From contig JAIRMN010000157.1 in NCBI GenBank assembly GCA_031258715.1, positions 1-35,878 of the forward strand: a stretch of 35,878 bases of DNA, in the 5' to 3' direction. Each line of letters begins with the position of its first letter. The stretch's first letter is position 1. Below the pieces are notes generated by a model, which was not told the origin of the DNA, searched no databases, and saw only the letters and a list, made by a program, of their open reading frames with translations. The stretch is from Zoogloeaceae bacterium (GTDB taxonomy: Bacteria; Pseudomonadota; Gammaproteobacteria; Burkholderiales; Rhodocyclaceae). The position numbers were made by a program, and so were the translations under genes. This document shows, in pieces, positions 18,558 through 28,504 of this stretch.

Positions 18558-18583
18558 GCGGTTCGCGGGTCGAACCGCTTTTT
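18558..18583 (+). terminator. Hairpin + T5, terminator-like, just upstream of sppA
   Basis: GCGGTTCG-CGGGT-CGAACCGC-TTTTT: perfect 8-bp stem, 5-nt loop, T tract. Confidence 0.6.
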
Positions 18584-18608
18584 CATGCTTTCTACGGAAA
18601 ACAACACG

Positions 18609-19583
18609 ATGAACACCGTCAATACGCCCGACAGTCCCCATTCCGGTTGGGAGCGCAAAACCCTGGAAAACCTGGTTTTCGCCACACTGAAAGAGCAGCG
18701 CGCCAAACGGCGTTGGGGAATTTTTTTCAAGCTCGCCGCGCTGGCTTATTTTCTCATCCTGCTGGTCATGGTGGCGGGATGGCAGACGGATCGCGAACCG
18801 ATTGGCGACGCGCGGCACACGGCGCTCATCAACCTGCAAGGCGTCATCGACGCGCAGGGCGAAGTGACGGCGGAGCGGATCAACGCCGCCCTCAAGTCCG
18901 CCTTTGAAAACCGGAATACGGCGGGCGTCATCCTGCGCATCAACAGTCCCGGCGGCTCGCCGGTGCAGTCGGGGATAATTTACGACGAGATCCGCCGCCA
19001 GCGGACGCTGCACCCCGACATTCCCCTGTACGCCGTGGTGGAGGACATCTGCGCTTCCGGCGCGTATTTCGTCGCGGCGGCGGCGGACGGCGTCTATGTC
19101 CATCAGTCCAGCCTGGTCGGCTCCATTGGCGTCTTGATCGACAGTTTTGGCTTTACCGGCGCGATGGAAAAAATAGGGGTGGAGCGCCGCCTGATGACCG
19201 CCGGAGAAAGCAAGGGCTTTTTGGACCCCTTCTCGCCCATGAAGCCGGAAGACAAGGCATATGTCGAATCCCTGCTGGCCGAGATTCACCAGCAATTCAT
19301 CGACGCCGTGCGCGCCGGACGGGGCGCACGCCTCAAGGAGACGCCGGAAATGTTCTCCGGCCTCGTCTGGAGCGGCGCAAGAAGTGTGGAACTGGGATTG
19401 GCGGATGCGCTGGGCACGGCGGACAGCGTGGCGCGCGAGGTGATCAAGGCCGAAAAGATCGTCGATTTCTCGGTCAAGGAAAACCTCGCCGAACGCTTTG
19501 CCAAGCGCCTGGGCGCGGACGCCGCCACCGGCTTCGGCCAGTCACTGAAAGAACAGATGACCCAGCAAGGGGCGTTGAACTGA
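18609..19583 (+). CDS. sppA: S49 signal peptide peptidase SppA-like
   Basis: Single TM N-terminus, VILRINSPGGSPVQSG, ICASGAYFVAAAADGVYVHQSSLVGSIGVL. Start could be 18585. Confidence 0.9.
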   Translation: MNTVNTPDSPHSGWERKTLENLVFATLKEQRAKRRWGIFFKLAALAYFLILLVMVAGWQTDREPIGDARHTALINLQGVIDAQGEVTAERINAALKSAFENRNTAGVILRINSPGGSPVQSGIIYDEIRRQRTLHPDIPLYAVVEDICASGAYFVAAAADGVYVHQSSLVGSIGVLIDSFGFTGAMEKIGVERRLMTAGESKGFLDPFSPMKPEDKAYVESLLAEIHQQFIDAVRAGRGARLKETPEMFSGLVWSGARSVELGLADALGTADSVAREVIKAEKIVDFSVKENLAERFAKRLGADAATGFGQSLKEQMTQQGALN

Positions 19584-19592
19584 TTTTTTCCC

Positions 19593-19626
19593 AAAAAAAC
19601 GCCAGGCGCAAAGCCTGGCGTTTTTC
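19593..19626 (+). terminator. Rho-independent terminator between sppA and cytochrome c4 gene (possibly bidirectional)
   Basis: AAAAAAACGCCAGGC-GCAAA-GCCTGGCGTTTTT. Confidence 0.88.
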
Positions 19627-19644
19627 CTAGTCAAGCTGGATTTC

Positions 19645-20271
19645 TCAGCGCAGGCCGCTCGCGTATTCGGAAACGGACTTGATGTCGTTGTCGGTCAGGC
19701 GTTCGGCGATGGCGCGCATCATGCCTTCCGGGTCGTTGGCGCGTTCGCCGCTGCGAAAGCGTTGCAACTGCAGGGAGAGATAAGCGGGAAGCTGCCCGGA
19801 AAGACGGGGATACTGGGCGGGCAGCCCCTGGCCGGACGCGCCGTGACAACCTGAACAGGCGGGGATGGCCTTGGCGGCGTCACCCGCGCGCCAGAGATTC
19901 CTGCCGCGCGCGATCAGGTTGGACTCTGTGGCGGCGGAAGGCGTCGCCTGCTGTTTGGCGTACCAGTTCGCTATGGCGCGCGCGTCCTCGTCCGTGGCGA
20001 CGGTGTAGGCCATGCCCGTCATTTCCGGGTCGCTGCGCCCGGCAGACTTGAAGTCGCGCAACTGCTTGATGATGTAATCGGGAACCTGGCCGGACAGATG
20101 CGGGTACTTGCCTGGATCGGCGCTGACGCCGGTTTCGCCGTGGCAGCTTGCGCAAACGGCGCCAACGAGCACGGGAGCCGCATTGGGATCGGCGGGCGGG
20201 ACGGCTTCCTGCGCCGCAACATTCAAGCCAAAGCCGGCAGCGACGAGCGCCAGCGCCATTGTGCGCATCAT
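19645..20271 (-). CDS. Diheme cytochrome c4-type protein
   Basis: Signal peptide and two CXXCH motifs (CASCHG, CSGCHG), each followed by the P.L.GQ pattern of class I cytochrome c. Confidence 0.92.
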   Translation of the reverse strand: MMRTMALALVAAGFGLNVAAQEAVPPADPNAAPVLVGAVCASCHGETGVSADPGKYPHLSGQVPDYIIKQLRDFKSAGRSDPEMTGMAYTVATDEDARAIANWYAKQQATPSAATESNLIARGRNLWRAGDAAKAIPACSGCHGASGQGLPAQYPRLSGQLPAYLSLQLQRFRSGERANDPEGMMRAIAERLTDNDIKSVSEYASGLR

Positions 20272-20384
20272 GAGGAGACTCCTTTGTGCAAATGAGGCGA
20301 AAAGTCCGGATGAGACATTCGTCTGGTCGTTGATATTTACAAACCTGCTATTCTATAGCAATTCGTTGTTCCTGGTCACTGACG

Positions 20385-20996
20385 ATGCCCCTTTTGCAGA
20401 ATGCCGCTTTTTTCACCACGGTCGCGCGCCTGCGCGATCTGCCTTGCGACGCCACTGCCGAGGTCGCTTTTTCGGGACGCTCCAACGTAGGCAAGTCTTC
20501 CGCCCTCAACGCCCTGGCCGGGCGCGTCCGGCTTGCCTTCGTGAGCAAGACGCCGGGGCGCACACAGCATCTCAATTACTTTATGGTCGCTCCCGGCAAA
20601 TATCTGGTGGATCTGCCGGGCTACGGCTTTGCCAAAGTGCCGGACGCCATCCAGGGTCAGTGGGAAAAGTTGATCGCGCCCTACCTGGAAGGCCGTGCAC
20701 CGCTGAAAGGACTATTGCTCATCATGGATTGCCGCCATCCGCTGACGGAACTGGATTGCCGCATGTTGAACTGGTTCGCCCCTACCGGACGCCCGCTGCA
20801 TGTCCTGCTCTCCAAGGCTGACAAGCTCTCCCGGCAGGCGCAGAACGCCAGCCTTGCCGAGGCGCGCGCCACCCTGAAGCCCTTGGGCGCGCAGTGTTCG
20901 GCGCAGTTGTTTTCCAGCCTGAAAAAAACCGGCGTCGCCGAATGCGAAAGCGTGCTGGCGCGCTGGCTTGGCCTTGCGCCCCAAGCCGCGTTCTGA
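20385..20996 (+). CDS. engB: Ribosome biogenesis GTPase EngB/YsxC/YihA
   Basis: GRSNVGKSSALNAL, KTPGRTQHLNYF, LVDLPGYGFAKVP, LLSKADKLSR. Confidence 0.95.
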   Translation: MPLLQNAAFFTTVARLRDLPCDATAEVAFSGRSNVGKSSALNALAGRVRLAFVSKTPGRTQHLNYFMVAPGKYLVDLPGYGFAKVPDAIQGQWEKLIAPYLEGRAPLKGLLLIMDCRHPLTELDCRMLNWFAPTGRPLHVLLSKADKLSRQAQNASLAEARATLKPLGAQCSAQLFSSLKKTGVAECESVLARWLGLAPQAAF

Positions 20997-22030
<1,034 letters not shown>

Positions 22031-22031
<1 letters not shown>

Positions 22032-22558
22032 TGTCGCGCCCCGAAACGGAAATGAATGACCCGGACGCCGTCCTGCAATTGAAGCCAAGGCGCTGGAAAT
22101 ACCTTTCCTTCCTCTCGATGTCGTGCGTGTTTTGTGTGGTCGGCGTGTTGCTTCTCATCGGGGATTGCGTCGTGGCAGGCGTCCTGATGACGGTGTTCTT
22201 CGGCCTCGCTTCCCTCGTTTTCGCGCTCTCGCTCATGCCGGGCAGCGTCTTCCTTCGCCTGGAACCGGAAGACATGACGATTCGCAGCCTGTATCGCACG
22301 TGGCGGGTAAGGCGGTCCGATATCTCGGCGTTCTTCGTCGCGCGGATTGGCGGGCGTGAAATGGTTTGCTGGGACTATTTGCCGACCTACGCGGGACAAC
22401 GGCACGGCAGGGCTTTCTCCCGCGGATTGACGGGCGTCGAGGCCGGTTTGCCGGATACCTATGGCCGATCGGCCGGGGAACTCGCTGATCTCCTCAATGC
22501 GTGGCGCGCGGCGTCCGTCGATCCGCCCCCTGGCAAGTCTGCCCAAACGGACGTCTAG
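22031..22558 (+). CDS. Membrane protein of unknown function, two predicted TM segments
   Basis: 175-aa ORF overlapping the hemB stop; FLSMSCVFCVVGVLLLIGDCVVAGVLMTVFFGLASLVFAL. Confidence 0.65.
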
Positions 22559-22852
22559 CGGCGCTTTGCGCCGCGGGTCGGGAATCTGGATTGCCCTCGC
22601 GGGCTGCAAGCGAGCGTAGCGGGGCAATCCAATTGGACGCGCGGGTGGTTTTGACGTTTCCTGCGACTGAATCGCCGGTTGGATTGCCGTGTAGAATGCG
22701 CTCCTCAACCGATACGTTCAATCGCGCCCCTGGAAGCATAAAAAATGCGCCGCTTCATTCCGCTGAATGTAAACTTTGCCTATCCGTTTTCATGGCGTCT
22801 GTCTTTTTCGGGCGGCGCGCCTCTATTCGGATAGCCTTCGGGATTTTGGGAA

Positions 22853-23824
22853 ATGGGCGTTCTGAAGTTTTTGGACTGGATTGAAAATAGCGGGCTAGGC
22901 TCGTCCCTTTCGCGGATTGGGCGTCTGTTTGTCCTGCAGCTCCTGGCGGCTTTCGTCGTCTATGGGCTGGTCGGGCTGCTTGGCGTCACGCTCTGGTGGC
23001 CGATCGCGCTCACCATCGAGTCGTTGCGAACAGCAACGGATCTGCCGTGGATCGCTTCCCTCATCGGAGGCATCGCGGCGCTGATCGCCTGTCTGCTGGG
23101 ACAGCGGCTTTGGCGAAGCGCGCCGCTTTTACTGTGCCTTCCGTTCTTTTGTTTCGCGTGGCTGTGGCTGGATTCGGCCTTGTTCGGTTGCCTGGCGGTC
23201 GGCGCGGCGGCGGCCTTGCTCGCCTGTCTTCTGGACGAGCCTTGGTGGTGGCGGCTGATTCATTTTCTTTTCGCGCCGCTCCTCTGGGTTGCGTTGCGGT
23301 TTCCCGTTTCTCCCTTCTGGCATCTGGCGGCCTTCGTGTTGCTGTTTCTGGTGTTTCGCGGCGCGGCGAGCGGGCGGATACCCTTGTTCCTGAGCGGCGA
23401 GCCTGCCGCCCGGCGCCTCGCCGCCCTCCTGCCCGCCAACGCGGCCATGCTGGATATTGGCGCGGGCATCGCCAGCCTCTTGTTGCCGCTCGCCCGGATG
23501 CGTCCCGATTTGCGTCTCACGGGTATCGAAAACGCGCCGCTACCCTGGCTCATCGGTTGGCTGCGCACCCGCAATACGGGAATAGACTGGCGCTGGGGCG
23601 ATTTCTGGAAACATTCGCTCGCGTCCTATCTGGCCGTATATGGTTTCCTCTCCCCCGCGCCCATGCCGGATCTCTGGTTGAAGGCCCGCCGGGAGATGCG
23701 TCCGGGCAGTCTCTTCATCAGCAACGCCTTCCCGGTTCCCGATGTCGAGGCCGAAACGCCGCCGGAAGCGGAAAGCGGCCTGACGTGGTATGTCTACCGC
23801 ATCCCCGGCGCGTGTCCGCCGTGA
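22853..23824 (+). CDS. Membrane-anchored class I SAM-dependent methyltransferase-like protein
   Basis: Multi-TM N-terminus followed by MLDIGAGIASLLLPLARMRPDLRLTGIENAP (SAM-binding motif I-like). Confidence 0.7.
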   Translation: MGVLKFLDWIENSGLGSSLSRIGRLFVLQLLAAFVVYGLVGLLGVTLWWPIALTIESLRTATDLPWIASLIGGIAALIACLLGQRLWRSAPLLLCLPFFCFAWLWLDSALFGCLAVGAAAALLACLLDEPWWWRLIHFLFAPLLWVALRFPVSPFWHLAAFVLLFLVFRGAASGRIPLFLSGEPAARRLAALLPANAAMLDIGAGIASLLLPLARMRPDLRLTGIENAPLPWLIGWLRTRNTGIDWRWGDFWKHSLASYLAVYGFLSPAPMPDLWLKARREMRPGSLFISNAFPVPDVEAETPPEAESGLTWYVYRIPGACPP

Positions 23825-24080
23825 ATGGAAGACGCGGCGTGAAGACGAATTGCGCCAACCGCCGCCAGCGCCGCGCGAACCTTTTCCAGCGGACAGCGTC
23901 ATGCCAGACCCTCCTTGGGCGCGTCCGTCCCATAGTTCCTCGCAATGGAGGGAGGCGAGGCGGAGAAAACGATTCAGCATGATAGCGGGCAGATCGAGGC
24001 GTTTCGGGAAATGTGTAACGGGAAGATGGCGCAAGGGTGTGATCCAAGCGGATGGACGCGGCCTTTCCGATGGCACGTCG

Positions 24081-24464
24081 TCATGAAATGCGCACATCGG
24101 CGGGAATCCATCGGTGTTTCTGGTGTTCCCGCAGGATTTCGCGGGTTTCCCTGGGATCGATGGCGAAGGTTTTTGCCATTTTTTCGACGGACAGCGTTCT
24201 TTTCCCTTCCCTTGTCTCCAGCGCCCCGTTTTCGAGAAGGCGCAGGACGGCTTCGCGCAGGCGGGCTTCTTTTTTCTTCCGTTCGATCATCAGGTGAAGG
24301 GAAAAGAGGCTGATCGCAAAAACCGGAAGGGCGAAAACGGCTATCGCGTACGCCTTCCCGGAAGTGAGGAGCGAATACAGGCTGAGTCCCAGGGAGAGGC
24401 CAGAGGAGAGCGCAAACAGCAGGAAAATGGCGATGCCATAGGTGCTGTTGTAAAACATGGGCAT
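24081..24464 (-). CDS. Small membrane protein with cytoplasmic C-terminal domain
   Basis: MPMFYNSTYGIAIFLLFALSSGLSLGLSLYSLL... two TMs, then ARLREAVLRLLENGALETREGKRTLSVEKMAKTFAIDPRETREILREHQ. Internal start of ORF 24081..24824. Confidence 0.6.
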   Translation of the reverse strand: MPMFYNSTYGIAIFLLFALSSGLSLGLSLYSLLTSGKAYAIAVFALPVFAISLFSLHLMIERKKKEARLREAVLRLLENGALETREGKRTLSVEKMAKTFAIDPRETREILREHQKHRWIPADVRIS

Positions 24465-24477
24465 GGCGCTGGATGAA

Positions 24478-25293
24478 TCAATGCCGTAGAGAGGAACTCG
24501 CCACCCGGAAGCCCTCGTCGAATCGCGCGCTGGGCAGGCGGTTGCCGCGGCGGGCGCAGTAGCCGAAGCGCGCGGGCAGCCCGGAGCTTCCGCCGCGCAC
24601 GGAGCGGTAGATGCCGCTTTTTGGCCCCCTGGGGTCTTTCGCGGGGCTGTGGCGGTAATAATCCCTGTCGTACCAGTCGCTGCCCCATTCGGACACATTA
24701 CCGAGCATGTCGTAGAGTCCCCAGGGGTTGGGTTTTTTTCGCGCGACGGGGCAGGGTTTCCCGGCAAGGCGTTCTTCCGGGCAGGTTGCCTTGTCGCCCC
24801 TGCCTTGCGGCGCGAAGCATTCATGCCGATCCGCGAAGGTTTCGTCCTCGCCGAACCAGTAGCGGCTGGTGGTTCCGGCGCGCGCCGCGTATTCCCATTC
24901 GGTTTCCGTGGGCAGGCGGTAGCGGCGGGTTTTTTCGCGCAGGTTCAGGCGTTCGATGAAGACTTGCGCATCGACGTAGGAGACGCCGTGGACGGGAAGC
25001 GCGTCGCCCGGATATTTGAACGGGATTTCCGGCAGTTCGCCCATCACGGTTTTCCACATCGCCTGCGTCACCAGGGTTTGCGAGAGGGCGAAGGGGCGGG
25101 AGATCGTCACCCTGTGTTGGGGGCGCTCGTGTTCATCCGCCGCGCGGTTTTTCTCCTCCGCGCCCATTTGAAAGTCTCCGGCGGGAATATAGACGAATTT
25201 CATCCCCAGGCTGTTGGCAAAGACCCGCGCGCCGGGTTCCATCCGCGCGGAGGGATGAAGGGCATCCCGGATTTTGTTCAGCCAATGGAGCAT
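24478..25293 (-). CDS. Formylglycine-generating-enzyme (SUMF1)/FGE-sulfatase domain protein
   Basis: GMKFVYIPAGDFQMGAEE..., RPQHRVTISRPFALSQTLVTQAMW, YRLPTETEWEYAARAGT, NPWGLYDMLGNVSEWGSDWY, SVRGGSS. Confidence 0.88.
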   Translation of the reverse strand: MLHWLNKIRDALHPSARMEPGARVFANSLGMKFVYIPAGDFQMGAEEKNRAADEHERPQHRVTISRPFALSQTLVTQAMWKTVMGELPEIPFKYPGDALPVHGVSYVDAQVFIERLNLREKTRRYRLPTETEWEYAARAGTTSRYWFGEDETFADRHECFAPQGRGDKATCPEERLAGKPCPVARKKPNPWGLYDMLGNVSEWGSDWYDRDYYRHSPAKDPRGPKSGIYRSVRGGSSGLPARFGYCARRGNRLPSARFDEGFRVASSSLRH

Positions 25294-25302
25294 GGGGGTT
25301 TT

Positions 25303-25635
25303 TCAATCCGAAAACAGGATGACCAGTCCCGCCAGCGGCCAGAGGATGGCCCAGTATTGCAGGGGAATCCAGAAAAAGGAATGGGAATTCCGGCAGGCCA
25401 GTCTTTCGCCGTTTTCGGGGTCGGTCAGGACTCTGACCGGCCGGCTGTTGAGCCAGCGCCCCCCGAACCAGAGCGCGCACGATCCCAGGAAGACGCCGAT
25501 GAGCGAAGCCAGATCTGCTTTCCCAAAGAGGAGAATGCTGTTCATCCCCAGGAGACGGTAGAGCAGGACGTCCATAAGCCCCGCCATGACGGGATGGACG
25601 AAGATTGCCAGGAATCCAAAGCCTTGCCAGATCAT
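25303..25635 (-). CDS. Small membrane protein, paralogue of 25973..26695 N-terminus
   Basis: MIWQGFGFLAIFV...VRVLTDPENGERLACRNSHSFFWIPLQYWAILWPLAGLVILF aligns with MIIWQGLGFLVVGI...GRTLIDEATGERVEIKSKHTLFFIPILFWPVIFAGLGVRFLF. Confidence 0.65.
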   Translation of the reverse strand: MIWQGFGFLAIFVHPVMAGLMDVLLYRLLGMNSILLFGKADLASLIGVFLGSCALWFGGRWLNSRPVRVLTDPENGERLACRNSHSFFWIPLQYWAILWPLAGLVILFSD

Positions 25636-25796
25636 CCAAAAACGAACTCCGGTTTGAGACCCCGCCCGATCGAGCGGCGCGAAGGTTGAGACCCCTTATT
25701 TACGGCCGGGGTTTTGACCGTAGCCATTGGGGAGGGGAGAGAAACCCCTTCCCAATGGCGTTAGACCGACAGTCCTGAAGGGCTATCGCTAATTTT
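25636..25796 (+). repeat. ~165-bp structured interspersed repeat, copy 3
   Basis: Begins after ATCAT with CCAAAAACGAACTCCGGTTTGAGACCCCGCCC; ends ...GGGCTATCGCTAATTT. Confidence 0.9.
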
Positions 25797-25825
25797 TCCG
25801 GGGAACAGGTTGGCACAACCTGCAA

Positions 25826-25901
25826 GCCGCGGCAATCCAGACGGCGGTTCGGTCTTCTGAAACGTCGAAGCAACTTGAGAGGCTGCCTGGATTGCCGCGG
25901 C
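25826..25901. repeat. Inverted-repeat REP-like element
   Basis: Perfect 15-bp inverted repeat GCCGCGGCAATCCAG (25826-25840) / CTGGATTGCCGCGGC (25887-25901). Confidence 0.7.
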
Positions 25902-25972
25902 CTTCGGCCTCGAAAGGACGGTTGGTGAATTGCTGCCGGTAACTTTTCTGTCATCCGTCTCCTGTCTCCCGA

Positions 25973-26695
25973 TCACCATTTCCGCCCGTCGTCCAGTTCG
26001 ATGAAGGCGTCTTCCTCGTTCGCGTAGAGGTGGAAGATCCAGACATCCTGGATTTGCTGGGAGATTTTCAGGGTTTCGCCGCCCATTTCCCGCAGGTAGA
26101 CCCTGGCGACGCGCCAATTCCGGCCCGCGTGTTCTTCCTCGCGCATCTCGTTGGTTTCAAGGCGCACGGGCATGGCGGATTCGTCGATGATGCTGCAGCC
26201 TTTTTGTTCTTCGAGAATTTGCAGACGTTCGAGGCGTTCGGCGGGATCGATCAATTTATCGTAATTCACCGGCCGCGAAGAAGCGGAAATGGCGTCGATG
26301 CTCTTTTGCATGGCTTTTTCAGAACCGCAGAGATGTCCCAGGGAGCGGATCAAGGTGCCCTTGAACTTGGGCGGCGAGGGTTCGGCAAAGAGGAAGCGGA
26401 CGCCAAGCCCCGCGAAAATCACCGGCCAGAAGAGGATGGGGATGAAAAAAAGCGTGTGTTTGGACTTGATCTCCACGCGCTCGCCGGTCGCCTCGTCGAT
26501 CAGCGTCCTGCCCTTCCCGCGCTTGAGATAAAGGCCCAGGAGAAGGGTGAGGAAGGCGGCCAGGAAGAGGATGGCCGCGTCCGCGAATTTCCCGTATCCG
26601 GCCATGCCGGGCTGGTTGAAAAGAGGCGTGACGATGAGCGCCGCCGCCGCCAGGATACCCACGACCAAAAACCCCAGGCCTTGCCAGATAATCAT
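25973..26695 (-). CDS. Membrane protein with C-terminal soluble domain, unknown function
   Basis: 240-aa ORF; MIIWQGLGFLVVGILAAAALIV... TMs followed by ~130-aa soluble region. Confidence 0.7.
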   Translation of the reverse strand: MIIWQGLGFLVVGILAAAALIVTPLFNQPGMAGYGKFADAAILFLAAFLTLLLGLYLKRGKGRTLIDEATGERVEIKSKHTLFFIPILFWPVIFAGLGVRFLFAEPSPPKFKGTLIRSLGHLCGSEKAMQKSIDAISASSRPVNYDKLIDPAERLERLQILEEQKGCSIIDESAMPVRLETNEMREEEHAGRNWRVARVYLREMGGETLKISQQIQDVWIFHLYANEEDAFIELDDGRKW

Positions 26696-26770
26696 GAGAG
26701 AAATTCTTTCCTCAAAAAAGTCAAGACGGCAGCGAACGCGATTCGCCGGAATGGCAAGAGGACCTGGCCG

Positions 26771-27934
26771 CTAATCGATGCAACGCAGCGGAACCCAGAT
26801 TTTGATTCCAACGTCATCGCGCCTGATGTTTTCGTTGCCGGTGCAGGCCGTGGCGTGGAGCTGAAAATACCACCATCCCTTGATGTCAACGTCCGTCACT
26901 TTGATGTTTACTGTTTCCTCCGACGCGTCTTTGTCCTGGACTATTCCGCAAATCCGCGCCTTGTCTCCCCAGTCGTTGATGCATACGCTCTGACCTCGGC
27001 GGATCCTTCCCATGCGGCGTTCTTTCTCCGCCAGCCGTTGTTCTTCGGCGCGGCGTTCTTCCGCCAGCCGCTGTTCCTCGGCGCGGCGTTTGTCTTCGCA
27101 AATCTGGGCGGCCGTGGTTTGCGGCCAGATGATGTTGCCCGCGGCGTTTTGCAAGACAGTCGTATCACAGACCGACGCCAACGCATACGAGACCACAGTC
27201 TGGCCGCGCGAATTGATGTAGCCCGATTTGCCATTCACCTTGACCCATGCCAGACCATTGGCGGCGAAGTCCCCTGCACCGTCAAAGCGCGGTGGGATGA
27301 CTTCCTCGCCCTTGGCGTTGATGTAACCGTATTTGCCATTCACCCAGACCCGTGCCAGACCATTGGCGGCAAAGCCCCTTGCATCGTCAAAGCGCGGCGG
27401 GATGACTTCCTCGCCCTTGGCGTTGATGTAACCCCATTTGCCATTCACCTTGACCCGCGCCAGAGCATTGTCGGCGAAGCCCTCTGTATCGTCAAAGCGC
27501 GGCGGGATGACTTCCTCGCCCCTGGCGTTGATGTAACCCCGTTTGGCATTCAACTCTCGACCCCCGACCGGCGCCAGAGCATTGTCGGCGAAGCCCCATG
27601 CCTTTACAAAGCGCGGCTTGATGACTTCCTCGCCCTTGGCGTTGATGTAACCCCATTTGCCATTCACCTTGACCACCGCCAGAGCATTGGCGGCGAAATC
27701 CCCTGCATAGTCAAAACGCGGCGGGATGACCATTTCGCCCTTGCCGTTGATATAGCCATGTTTACCATCGACGTCTATACGAAACAAACGCTCTTCCGCT
27801 TTCTGGGCGGCGACGGTTTCTTTCGCTTTTTCCTCTTTCACGAAGTCGGGAGCGCCCGCATCGAACGCCCCTGTTATTCCATATGTCATGACAGCTTGCG
27901 TGATCGACAGCAAAGCCACTGCCGCTGGCGTCAC
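26771..27934 (-). CDS. WG-repeat protein with coiled-coil and C-terminal domain
   Basis: About five tandem WG/YIN(A)KGEEVIPPRFD repeats with ~105-bp DNA period (27290-27740), then RRAEEQRLAEERRAEEQRLAEKERR. GTG start four codons after the stop of the preceding ORF, same frame. Confidence 0.8.
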   Translation of the reverse strand: MTPAAVALLSITQAVMTYGITGAFDAGAPDFVKEEKAKETVAAQKAEERLFRIDVDGKHGYINGKGEMVIPPRFDYAGDFAANALAVVKVNGKWGYINAKGEEVIKPRFVKAWGFADNALAPVGGRELNAKRGYINARGEEVIPPRFDDTEGFADNALARVKVNGKWGYINAKGEEVIPPRFDDARGFAANGLARVWVNGKYGYINAKGEEVIPPRFDGAGDFAANGLAWVKVNGKSGYINSRGQTVVSYALASVCDTTVLQNAAGNIIWPQTTAAQICEDKRRAEEQRLAEERRAEEQRLAEKERRMGRIRRGQSVCINDWGDKARICGIVQDKDASEETVNIKVTDVDIKGWWYFQLHATACTGNENIRRDDVGIKIWVPLRCID

Positions 27935-27943
27935 GCCGATTTT

Positions 27944-28354
27944 CTAGGCGAGGCGCTTTTGCTTGTTCCGCCATATCCAGGACAGCGGGACAATGCTGGC
28001 GCACACGATCATGATTGTCCCGGTGACGAGGATGCCCGCATCGCTATCGACCAAACGATGGATGAGAAGAACGCTCTCCGCGATTGACAAGAGCAAGGCT
28101 ATCAGCGCGGCAATGCCGATTTTCCGGGCGAGGTTTTTCCCCTGTCCGGTCATCTCCTGGGCGGCGGACGGAACGGAAGGCGCGGAATTTTTCAAAGTCC
28201 TGGCGCTTTCACGACCGGCGTCCGGAACGGGCGCCGCTTCCGCGCCATCCACGGCAAACGGGCCGGGATACCCGCAGTTCGGGCAGAATGCCGCCGCGCT
28301 GGAAATCTTTTTTCCGCAATCCGGGCAAGCGATCAGCATGATGCTGTTCTCCAT
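27944..28354 (-). CDS. Zinc-ribbon membrane protein
   Basis: CPDCGKKISSAAAFCPNCGYPGPF then two TM segments (IGIAALIALLLSIAESVLLIH; GILVTGTIMIVCASIVPLSWIW). Start may be 28339. Confidence 0.75.
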   Translation of the reverse strand: MENSIMLIACPDCGKKISSAAAFCPNCGYPGPFAVDGAEAAPVPDAGRESARTLKNSAPSVPSAAQEMTGQGKNLARKIGIAALIALLLSIAESVLLIHRLVDSDAGILVTGTIMIVCASIVPLSWIWRNKQKRLA

Positions 28355-28504
28355 TCATTCGTTGAAAATTCGCGGCAAACCACGCGGCCTTGCGGGGGCT
28401 GGCGTTTCCGACGGCCACGCGCCGGACAGTGATGTAGACTGGATAAGCAAGGCGCAATCCGACAAGCAGCCACGCCGTGAAGCGGCGTCGGCCTGAATGA
28501 ATTG

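Noticed and set aside
27236-27740. Regular 105-bp repeats as a CRISPR array
   Set aside because: Units are contiguous and in frame within the WG-repeat protein; there are no variable spacers. No CRISPR array seen in the window.
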